Assembly (NCBI GenBank): GCA_003999685.1
Contig: CP021229.1
Coordinates: forward strand, 1,364,001 to 1,428,000
Direction of reading: 5' to 3'
Length of the DNA: 64,000 nt
Source: Taiwanofungus camphoratus
Lineage: Eukaryota; Basidiomycota; Agaricomycetes; Polyporales; Taiwanofungaceae
Shown: positions 37,197-46,637 of the stretch, piece after piece
Position numbering within the stretch: position 1 is the first letter of the stretch
How the letters are laid out: each line of letters begins with the position of its first letter
Notes under the pieces: generated by a model
Seen by the model: the letters and a program-made list of their open reading frames with translations, nothing else
The model's database searches: none
Told to the model about the DNA's origin: nothing
Made by a program: the position numbers and the translations under genes

Positions 37197-37695
37197 GATA
37201 TTTTGTTCGACATATCCTATGCAGATTTCTTCTGTTGCTTCTGTGGTGTATGTTTGTAATACTGCTATCTTTCATTGCTGTCTTTGCATCATCATATATC
37301 CTCTCTGGGACTCAACCTAGACCCATTGCTCTGTATTACTGTTGTCCGTAATGAATGTCATGCTTTGAACATGGAGGCAATGAGCATCATCCTCACACAA
37401 TGTGTTGCTAAATATCAGTAGAGGTAAGATAGTAGTAACCTGGCGTACCGGAAATTCATAGCACCAAGTAAAGATGACTAGCTTTCAGTCGAAAATGGGA
37501 ATCAGTCCATAGCCGCTTGAGCCTGTCTTCCCAGCCAGCTTTGCATCACGACCTTGGAACAGGGGCAGAGAGCGAACAGCATGGCGGCGAACATACTAAA
37601 AAAACGCGCCAAAGTCATGCGCGAGACGCGATCGAGATCATGTAGTACCGCAGCGGCCGTTGTCGCCCTGAGGCAAGTTAGCCTTACTCTGCAAG
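37197..37695. other. Intergenic between PDS5 and the Nudix gene
   Basis: Contains the PDS5 3' UTR and the promoter of the Nudix gene. The small minus-strand open frame at 37502-37732 overlaps the Nudix start and looks like a shadow. Confidence 0.5.
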
Positions 37696-38543
37696 ATGGA
37701 CTCGCATCCTCCTGGTCTAGATGTTGACGCAAGCTTCGTCGTTGTCTCAGATGGCGGGGAGGCAGAATGGTTGCATTATGACAAAGTCAAGCTATACACT
37801 AACGCATTCATCAAACAGAACGGCAAGGTACGCGTCAATTCCACATACGTGACGCGGCTAGTAGCTTTCACTAGTATGAACCTTGCCTAGTTACTCCTTG
37901 GATACAAAAAGAGAGGTTTTGGAAAGAATTTGTATGTTCATCGTTGTCCGTCTCTACGTGCGTTCACAGATTCACTGGCAGGTATAACGGGTTCGGCGGA
38001 AAGGTAGATCCTGGGGAAACACCCGCTGAAGCTGCAGTTCGAGAGCTCCATGTAAGCTTGTACAATTAAGACCGGCGTTATAACCACGTTGAGGACGTTT
38101 TCTGTATCGGAAGGAAGAGGCTGGCATAACAGCACAGTTGGTCCACCGTGGAATCCTCTTCTTTGTGAGCTCGGATTCAGAACATGCGTTTCACATCGAC
38201 ATCTTCGCTGCGGGAGAGTATACGGGCGTGATCACGGAGTGAGAACCTCTTCATTCACATATTGTAGTATTCAAAACGATTCTTCGTTAGGACAGAAGAA
38301 ATGCGTCCCGAGTGGTTTGCTACATGTGATGTTTCGAGCAAGCCTCAGGCGGTTGCTTCCGATAATATTTCCTCTCGGGAATGTTCAGAGCTGTCGCATA
38401 TTCCATTTGATAGGATGTGGGCGGATGATATTTTCTGGATGCCGCTTTTGCTCGCTGATCGCCATTTCGTCGGCCGCGTCGATTTTGGGGCAGATAGGCG
38501 TCTGCGAAGGTGGTGGTTCGCTGCCGGACCTGAAACGAAGTGA
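37696..38543 (+). CDS. MTH1/NUDT1-like Nudix hydrolase (oxidised purine nucleotide sanitising)
   Basis: Exons: 37696-37827, 37891-37931, 37982-38051, 38114-38238 and 38291-38543, giving 206 residues. The domain begins YDKVKLYTNAFI, LLLGYKKRGFG and YNGFGGKVDPGE. The Nudix box is complete: GGKVDPGETP plus AEAAVRELHEEAGI, matching G-x5-E-x7-R-E-x2-E-E-x-G. MTH1-type features follow: MRPEWF, IPFDRMWADDIFWMPLLL and GRVDF. MTH1 enzymes hydrolyse 8-oxo-dGTP to the monophosphate. Between MRPEWF and IPFDRMW lie about 25 extra residues compared with human MTH1. A 60-nt in-frame segment (38331-38390, GTTTCG...CAGAG) could be a sixth intron; removing it gives a 186-residue protein of normal spacing. Its stop lies only 112 bp from the convergent DAO gene. 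Confidence 0.9.
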
Positions 38544-38655
38544 CCTCAAATTTATCTCAGTTTCATTTTCACTTGACATTGCCATTCGCAATTTTGATCC
38601 TTGTGTCTCATCATCACAAATATGATTATATTCACTCTGCCAACACGTACACTTC

Positions 38656-40174
38656 TTACATGCTGGCAAAAGCATCTTCCAATAAGTTAAGCACAATCGA
38701 AGCCGTTCCCCAAGATGTTTGATAGCCGCCACCACCATGTCTATGGTTGCCTCCTCAGCCAACGCACTCATCAACGAGATATTGGACGCACCCATAGTTT
38801 AGGACCATTGGGATCTTACGAGAATCTTTACTGTCGTCAATCCATTCAAGGCCAATCCTGATCCCTCCCTTCCTCACCGGTCTAAGTCCGCATCCTTCCT
38901 CGAGAATGAGAGGACGAAGGTCGTTCGTTGTGGGGGGGCGCTCAGCGCGAATTTCTGGGGGGGCAAGTTCCGGACAGAGCTGAAGGCAGCGCTGCAAAAT
39001 GTCCTCCGTGGTTTCAGGACGGGCTATTGGATACCTGCGTGCCCTGTAAGGTGAGATGAGAGTGAGAGACAACCGGACTAGTCACTGACCAATCATTGTC
39101 AACTTTAGTTCCTCCTAGAAGAACCTAGAGCTCGAGAAAAATAAGTATATAAAATTCGAATTGTCGATAACATTCACGTACGTCGCCGTTCCTGCGCGGT
39201 ATGATATAGGTCCACAGGCCTTCTTCAAGACCGCTGGCCCTTCTGACGGAGGTGATCCACGGCGCTCGGATCAATATAACCTGTCCTCTGGACGGATAAA
39301 CGTCCTTGTCCTCTACACCTCCAAGACTTCGCGCCCCTAGTCCAGGGCACACTATTAAGGCATCCACAAGTGCCGGAGAAGCGCGTCCGCGAGTGAAGAC
39401 ATATGCCCCGCCTTCTATCACTTGGTTAATGTGCTGTACTGCGCCTCGCACGATGATTCCTCCATGAGCCAGAAACCGAGACATCAAATAATTGAGGTAG
39501 AGATAAGTGTCAATTGTGAGAGTGGTGAAGGAAATGCCTGTCTTGGCGTTGGAAGCGAGTTCAGCTTCAGGAAGGACTCGAAACTATTCAAGGAGAGTGA
39601 ATATCATTCCTACCCGAACAATGAGAATCGACTACTTACGTCCGGCATCCAGTTTGAGCTCACGTCCGTGTCGGTGTAGAAGAACTCATCTTCTGTGGCA
39701 CGAAGGAAGCAGCCTTCTACATCTCCGCCAGACGCAGACAAATCCCACATCACCTTGAACGTGTCTTGTTTGATCTCTGAGTATAATATATTAGCAGATT
39801 GATAGCCTAGGAGTAGCGAGGTACGTACTCCGTTCTTTTGCAGTATCAGTGGCATGACTAACATGATGGGCTCCCTGGTATATCCACAACGAATCAGCAG
39901 GCAAGTAACACGCTGTGCGCCAAGCGAGAAAGACCAACTTACTGCCCATAGACTTGTGTATCTACTCGTCTTTGGGTCACTCGGCAAGGACTCGGCAATG
40001 ATGATTACATTGTAACCACCCCTCTCCTGGATTGTAAGGGCAGTAGTGAGGCCTATTACGCCTGTGGGTGCCTTGAAGATTAAATATATGCATTACTCAT
40101 AGAACGCAAACGGGGGTACCGGCACCGATGACCGTAACATTCTTCGACAACCCAGGTGTTGGCTTGGGCATCAT
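38656..40174 (-). CDS. DAO1: D-amino-acid oxidase, copy 1
   Basis: An FAD enzyme that deaminates D-amino acids oxidatively. Start ATG at 40174 (MMPKPTPGLSKNVTVIGAG); an intron then splits the dinucleotide-binding motif, giving VIGAGVIGLTTALTIQERGG. Further exons: LPSDPKTSRYTSLWA, GAHHVSHATDTAKER, FKVMWDLSASGGDVEGCFLR and MMSRFLAHGGIIVRGAVQH. Active-site blocks follow: LWTYIIPRRNGDV (substrate-gate Tyr region) and CGLRPVRKGGIRI (the substrate-carboxylate Arg). The family signature is VLNYG-HGGGGYQTSWGTA, split by an intron. The stop is TAA at 38658-38656, ending FASM, so no C-terminal SKL-type peroxisome signal is visible, although many family members carry one. Copy 2 lies 358 bp upstream in the same direction with the same exon pattern. 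Confidence 0.93.
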
Positions 40175-40532
40175 TATTACTGGGTTTTAAGGGTCAGTAC
40201 TAGGGCCCGCACTGGGTTTTGGATGGTTTGATTCTCAGGGGCTCAATGCAGTCCAAGATAGGACGGGAGACCTCGCTAGCGATACAAGTAGATATGATCC
40301 AGTCGCTCCTTATTATATGGAGTGCTCGGTATGTCTTGAGATAAGGTGTGAGAGCGGATATTTCCCATGTTCAATGCTACCACGTTAGTCGCCATTGACA
40401 CCCATATATGGGGGAAACGATAACAATCGATTTCCACTTGTAGATAATCACCTTCGACCATTCTTTATATATCTTCAAGCAGCCTCACTCCGCATATTGC
40501 CATATCATGTTTCATATTACTTGCTACCGAAG
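40175..40532. other. Spacer between the two DAO genes
   Basis: It holds the promoter of copy 1 and the 3' UTR of copy 2. No extra element was seen. Confidence 0.5.
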
Positions 40533-42058
40533 TCAGTTACTGGCGAGTGCTTGCTCTAGCAGGTCCAACGCAATTGAAGCTGTACCCCACGATGACTGGT
40601 AACCGCCGCCGCTATGCCTAATGTAATGTCAGTCAACGGTCGACCTTGGTGAATAGTCCGTGACTCGCCCGTAGTTGAATACCATCGGAATCTTGCTATT
40701 GCCCTTGCGACCATCGATCCATTCAACTCCGAGCCTGATGCCGCCCTTGCGTGCGGGCCTGAATCCGCATCCTTCCTCGAGTATGAGAGGCCGTAAGTCG
40801 TCTACGGTTGGAGTACGCTCAGCGCGGACGTAGGGCGGCGCAATTTCTGGCCAGAGAGCCAGACAACGCTGCAAGATATCTTCCGTAGTCTCTAGGCGTG
40901 CTACAGGATACCTGCAGTTTGTGAACAACCATCACATCATCCTCAGTTGTGGAACGGCAGAAGAATCACCAACCAGTCATTGTCGATCTTTGTGCCTCCT
41001 AAGATGACCTGACTCGCGCGTGAGTATCAGATTGTTCTATAGAACGACACGGGTGCCCACATCACCGCTCCGGCGCGGTATGATATAAGTCCATAACCCG
41101 TCTTCTTTATGGCTGGCTGTTCGGCCCGAAGTAATCCACGGGGCACGGATTATGATGATTTGTCCTCTGACCGGGTACATGTCCATATCCTCTACACCGC
41201 CAAGTGAACGTGCACCTAGTCCCGGACAGATGACTAAGGCATCAACGGGTGTAGGACCAGCACGACCACAAGTGAACACGTGCGCCCCGCCTTCGACGAC
41301 CTGGCTGACATGCTGCACCGCGCCTCGGACAATATTTCCGCCATGTGCCAGGAAGCGAGACATCAGATAGTTGAGGTACACAGGAGTGTCAATCGTGACA
41401 GTCGTGAACGAGACGCCTGTTTTGGCGCCATTAACCAGTGAGTCCTCAGAGAGGGTTCGGAACTGCAGCATAAGAGACATCAATACTCGCGGGACAAGAC
41501 AAACGAAAGACGCACGTCTGGCATCCAATCCAGACGCACATCTCTGCCATCGAAAAAGTATTCGGTCTCGTGTATACGGAGGAAACAGCCCTCTGCATCT
41601 CCTCCTGGTGCGGACAAATCCCACATTATGTTGAATGTATCTTGGTCAATCTCTACGAGAATCGTGAAAAGGTCACCATCGCTCTTCAAAGGTCACTCAC
41701 TTTGTTGCTTCACATCCCCCTCGGCATGGCTGACATGGTGGGCACCCTGAATTTTATATCAGCAATAGTGTATAACATAAACATAATTTGGAAGGATTGA
41801 TAGATTATGTTCAATCACTCACCGCCCAAAGGCTCGTGTATTTGGTTGTCTTCGGATCGCTGGGCAAGGTCTCTGCTATGATGGTCACTCTATAGTCACC
41901 CTTCTCCTGGATCATAAGAGCAGTAGTAAGGCCTACTACACCTGTTAGATTGCGTTTACCTCAGCCAAAAGACAAAGCTTAGGACAAGTAAATCGGGGCA
42001 TCTTACCAGCACCGATGACAACAACATTCTTGTATGACATTTGGTTCGAAATCGACAT
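40533..42058 (-). CDS. DAO2: D-amino-acid oxidase, copy 2
   Basis: Start ATG at 42058 (MSISNQMSYKNVVVIGAG); the Met of MSYKNVVV is a possible later start. The FAD motif is again split by an intron after GAG. Blocks parallel to copy 1: FNIMWDLSAPGGDAEGCFLR, MSRFLAHGGNIVRGAVQH, LVICPGLGARSLGGVED, RGQIIIIRAPWITSG, LWTYIIPRRSGDV, CGFRPARKGGIRLG and VFNYG-HSGGGYQSSWGTA. The stop is TGA at 40535-40533, ending EQALASN, again without a typical peroxisomal C-terminus. The visible active-site Tyr and Arg regions are kept. Relative to copy 1 the signature has HSGGGYQSS instead of HGGGGYQTS. Both copies look intact and full length, so they are best read as a tandem duplication with possible substrate or expression divergence. 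Confidence 0.92.
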
Positions 42059-42968
42059 CCTGGAGACCAACTAGTTTGAGATGCGTCCGTCAGGCTTGAT
42101 CAAGCCCGCTCTAGCTCGGCCAGGATGACGGTCCTTTTATATATATAGCATATGTGACTCGAGGCTCGAGACCCTCAGGCCTCATTCTAGCTCTCCTTGG
42201 ATGTTTGACAGAGACACCACATAACAGGTATCTCCAGGAAGATCCGGAGGTACAGAAGTGGCAGATGACAAGCACAGCCATGCTTTTGCAAGGCACCATA
42301 AACAACTTTGAGATCCTTTCAAGCCATGTTACAGCAATCGTGCCGGCAGATGGCGTTGAAACTCGACGATGAGGTCCATACACTGCCTCTGCGACAACGT
42401 ATTTGCCATGAAAAACTTGCTGCACACGCTCAAAGAGGGCACTGCCAGGACGCTTGAGGGATGCAAGACAAATTAAGATTGGTTGGATGAATATAGCCAT
42501 TGGGAACAATACAGGCCAATTGTTAGAAATGTAGCTCTCACTACTATCTAGAAGTCCATCATCGCGCAAATTCAAGACGCATAGAGCTGCTAGCGAAAGA
42601 GGAGCCCATTTGGTCTCATCTGCGCCAGTCAACAAATGACCCCCTCCCAGTAAAGAATGCGCGGAAAGAGATGATAAGGTGCTGGCGTGAGGAGTATGCA
42701 GTCAGATCGGCGGGAAAGGCATACAAGAATGTAATCTCCGACAATCTCCGATAGGTTAGTCTCCTAGGCCGAGGATCTACTCATGGAGCCGTCTGGGCGG
42801 AAGTCTATGCAAGGACATGACTTCTCCGCAGCCGCCTCAACTCGGCTCATGACACTGCCACCTTTACTAAAGGACTCCATGAACGCTTGCTGTACGCGGA
42901 AATTAAGATTGAATTTATTTTCACATCGTTCACCCCATTGACCAAGACGTACTTCACCTTTGACTCCC
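42059..42968. other. Intergenic between DAO2 and the SYLF gene
   Basis: This is the divergent promoter region of DAO2 and the SYLF gene. A 174-codon open frame on the minus strand (42111-42635) has no ATG at its 5' end and no domain I recognise. An ORF of that length is expected about once by chance in a window this size, so I do not call it. Confidence 0.5.
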
Positions 42969-45708
42969 ATGAAACTGAACTCACCGCTACCTCAGCCCCT
43001 TTCCAAGGAGTGTGCGAAGGCTGCCAAGATCTGTATGTACGCTGGATACTTCTGATTTTTCAGTCCTTGACCCTTGCTCTTTCAGTCAAGTCGTTTGTTG
43101 ATAGTGGTAACAATGGTCTTGACGGTGTAAGTCCACCTTTCAGAATCTCATGAGTGATCGTAATCCATTTGAAAACGGCATTAGATTATCCCGCGCAGCG
43201 TCCTGTGGAACGCAAAAGGCTTCGCTATCTTCACAGTCGTCAAGGCTGGTTTCCTGTTTTCTGCTCGGGCTGGGTCGGGAGTTGTCATCGCAAAGCTGGA
43301 AGATGGATGTAAGCCATTTTGCAATTGCTCTTAGGCAAGAGACACACTGACTGGTGCCCCAGCGTGGTCTGCACCAAGCGCAATAGGTACGGGCGGCGTT
43401 GGGTTCGGTGGTCAGGCAGGCGCAGAGATGACAGATTTTCTGGTGGTTCTCAATTCACGGTCTGTGAGTAATCATTCATGCTACATCCACTCCATGAGCT
43501 TACTTCTGCCCTAGGCTGTGGTGAGTGATATTTTCACCCTCGCTCAAATGAATTAGGAGCTACACCCGCGGCGTGTGCCATTCTTTCATGGGGCCGAAAT
43601 TTCCATAACACTTTCGAAGATATGTTGCTCGCGCAAAAGTCGATTTTGACTCAGCTCGGAATGGGCAGTCACTAGGCGCCTGTTGAAGTCGTGTCGGTTG
43701 CTTTCGATCGTCAGACACCATATCTGAGCGATTGAGTCAGTCAGTCGAGGATGCCAAGAAACATAAATTCTCTGGTGGCGATTATTGTTCCGTACCAATC
43801 CCTCTTCCCCTCTTGTCAGCGCTGTCAGTTCTCAGTGCGTCTAAATTTGACGTATGTGAGAGCTGATCTCACCAATGCTGCCGCTGGTATCATTATCTTG
43901 GTGTTCGGTGGACCAATTGATTAGTAGTGACAGCTCATTTGGGCCCTCACCATCGTTGACATTAAGGTGGAGGTGGAGTCAAATGGTCAATCACTTATCA
44001 CAGTCATGGGTAGTGAAGTTAGTCGGTGGATGCAAATCACCGGTTATGCTTCGCACCTGAGCTAAAGTGTCCATGGTTTTCACCATTTGAAGCCTAGGAT
44101 GGCGCCCTGATTATATTAGACAGTCTTAAATTGGATTGATGGAACAATCCAGTTTCAGAATGTCTGTTCTAGAAAACCTGCTGCAGGAGACGACTCTTTC
44201 ACCAGTTGGATTGATATTTCAATTCCTGTACTGCTGCTTGAGCTTCATATGATGCTATCATATGCTCGGATTAGCACTTCGGAAACGGTCTCTTGGTGCT
44301 CGAGTCGAGACGCTTACCTCCTTAACAGAAATCGTTTATGTCTGCTGGATCGCTCACTCTAGGGGGCAACTTGAGTATTGCTGTCGGTCCATTAGGCCGC
44401 AATGGTGAGGCGATCGGCTCTTTGAGCACAAGCGGGAAGGTGGCCGCCATGTATGTTCCTGACGAATATCATGCGAATGAGGTGATTGACTTTCGCTGTA
44501 GGTACAGCTATTCAAAAACTCGAGGCTTGTTCGGTGGTGTATCCATCGAAGGTTCAGTGATTGTCGAGCGCCAAGATGCAAATGCGCAGGCATACCGCGG
44601 CGATGTATCAGTGAAGGCACTATTGAGCGGCGCCATCCCTCCTCCCGAATGGGCGTCCTCTCTTATCAAGACCCTCGAGGCTTGCACGGGAATGCCGGGC
44701 AACCGCCGCTGGGTGCAGGAGTTCCAGGCGCACCACGGAGACGACTATGTATTCAACGGAATGGAGAGCACGCGCACCGATGACCTCGGTCTCACCCCGA
44801 CTAGCTCAGGCACGACATACGCAGATGTGGGTAGTGTACGGCCGAAGAAGAGTAAGAGCCGATCTTCGAGTTTCGGATTCCCCCCCACGAGCTGGGGCAA
44901 ACGCAAGGGCTCGGGGTCGTACTTCGAGTCTGAGTTCCATGACCCCAGCCGCGCCCCGATTCCGGTTGACCAGTCATCGGCGTCGTCGGCATCTGCTAAG
45001 CGCAGCTGGGAGGACAGGCCGTCACCCAGATGGAATAGACCACTGAACACAACTACAGGCTACTTCGACACCAAGTTCGAGTCGGACTATGTATCCGACG
45101 AGCAGTTGCGCCGCCACCCGCGGCTTAGTACGTTGGCGAATGAAAAGGCCAAGGATCCTGATGAATTCCAGGACGGTTCGCCATCCAATTCTTTACCGCC
45201 GTTCGATGCTGCGCGTTCAAGCCTAACGGGTTCGGACGCCACAAGTCATAGGCGGGCATTTAGTGCGTACGCCCCTAGGCAAGCGAGCAAGACAGGTGCA
45301 GACCTATTCGACTCGTCAGATGTAGACTTGTATGGCTCGCCCAACTCGGATGACGTAGATGACTTTGGCTACGGCGCTCGTTCGCTGTCGTCTGCGCGAT
45401 CCAAATCGAACCGTACACCTGTGAAGCTTACTGCGAAGACGGAGTTGACGCGACCTTTAATGCCCCATGAAGGTGTTGTGCGTGCGATTGCACTTTTCAC
45501 TTTCAGAGCTGTGCAGGTAAGCTTGCTTGTAATCAACGGCTTATGCGACATCACTAACATCCAGTATGACCAGCCGGGCGACTTGTCGTTCGAGAAGGGC
45601 CAAGTCATTACTGTAACAGAGAAGAGTGAAGACACGAACACTTGGTGGAAGGGCAAGGTGGATGGGCGAGAAGGCGTGTTTCCCGCTAATTTTGTGGAAG
45701 TGGTGTAA
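42969..45708 (+). CDS. SYLF-SH3 protein (Ysc84/Lsb3/SH3YL1 family), actin and endocytosis
   Basis: Exons: 42969-43032, 43086-43126, 43185-43308, 43363-43463, 43515-43520 (microexon), 44329-44450, 44502-45516 and 45565-45708; 538 residues. The SYLF domain fills residues 1 to about 220: MKLNSPLPQPLSKECAKAAK, FKSFVDSGNNGLDG, IIPRSVLWNAKGFAIFTVVK, SGVVIAKLEDG, SAIGTGGVGFGGQAGAEMTD, SFMSAGSLTLGGNLSIAVGP and YSYSKTRGLFGGVSIEGSVI. SYLF domains bind phosphoinositides and actin. A disordered Ser-rich linker follows. The C-terminal SH3 domain reads IALFTFRAVQYDQPGDLSFE, WWKGKVDGREGVFPANFVEV. The 6-nt microexon encodes Ala-Val, restoring the family SRSAVKSFMSAG. It is followed by an 808-nt intron (43521-44328). 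The 51-nt intron 44451-44501 is in frame without a stop, so retention is possible. Confidence 0.92.
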
Positions 45709-46637
45709 CTTTGGGCATCGTGTAATATCCTGCTGTATTTCTTTGTATTTCCCTCATTTTTTAATGATGTATTGATTATAATAGCTTTGATATCGCAGCA
45801 ACCCAACTCCAATGTCAATCCTATGTAACACGGTCTTCAAGTTCGGTCTCTGTATCAAGGTTAGAAGTTTCATGCTCGCCGTAGGTCCCTCGCAACCACT
45901 GCGATTGGTTTTTTCTTTGGAATACTTAGTTTCGGCGGATTGTCAATAGCAAGTTCCTGCCTTCACTTTCTGGTTCCAATTTCACTCAATGCTCAATGGA
46001 TGTGTGTGGATGGTGGTGCTGAGTTGTAACTAGATCTTATTCACATCTCTGATGATTTTTGACTGAGAAGCAGACATGTTGCTAGTGATAATTCTCTTGC
46101 ATGTACTCCCTGCCCATCCCACACCTTTCTACCACTCGGCACCACGCAGTGCACCTTCCACACCTTTCATTGAGCATCAAGCACACTGCACTGGAAATGT
46201 TAAATCTGAGAACTCAAGATTATGAATGTAGAGTTCTGACGGGTTCCCGATTTTTCATACCTGCTCTGGATTTTTATGTTTTAGAATTTTTGTGTTGCAT
46301 AATAAGCTAGAGCTATCTGGCGATTTCTCTACACATTTCCATGACTTGTAACCAGTCTTGAATCCCTCGATTCACGTGATAGTCACAGTGTGACGAGGGT
46401 ATTTGGGTCGAGTGTCACTCTTTGAACTGTTTCTCCCATCTCCCGCGCACGTATCTTGCTCCATTTTGCTTTGCATCTTTGGCTGTTTCCCGTAAAATGA
46501 ACACGAGCGTGTGATACCTCCAAACGCGTCCGTACTATCCAACCCAAGGAGCTTTCAACAATTGAGTTTTCAAAAGATCGAAACCCGAGGTCAATACAAC
46601 TCCGCGAAACTGCCCCCGCTAAATCGAAAGTGGTCCG
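45709..46637. other. Intergenic, SRE1 upstream region
   Basis: Contains the 3' UTR of the SYLF gene and the promoter and 5' UTR of SRE1. No coding sequence seen. A pair of palindromes is listed separately. Confidence 0.5.
46372..46394. promoter_or_regulatory. Adjacent palindromes upstream of SRE1 (E-box TCACGTGA plus near-palindrome)
   Basis: TCACGTGA at 46372-46379 is a perfect palindrome with a CACGTG core. Two bases later GTCACAGTGTGAC (46382-46394) is a palindrome apart from its centre. They lie about 245-265 bp upstream of the SRE1 start codon. bHLH factors of the SREBP type are known to bind both E-boxes and TCAC-containing sterol elements, so autoregulation is a reasonable inference, not shown. 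Confidence 0.45.

Noticed and set aside
42111-42635. 174-codon minus-strand open frame beside DAO2
   Set aside because: No ATG at the 5' end, no domain, and a frame of this length is expected about once by chance in 64 kb. It also sits in the divergent promoter of two real genes.
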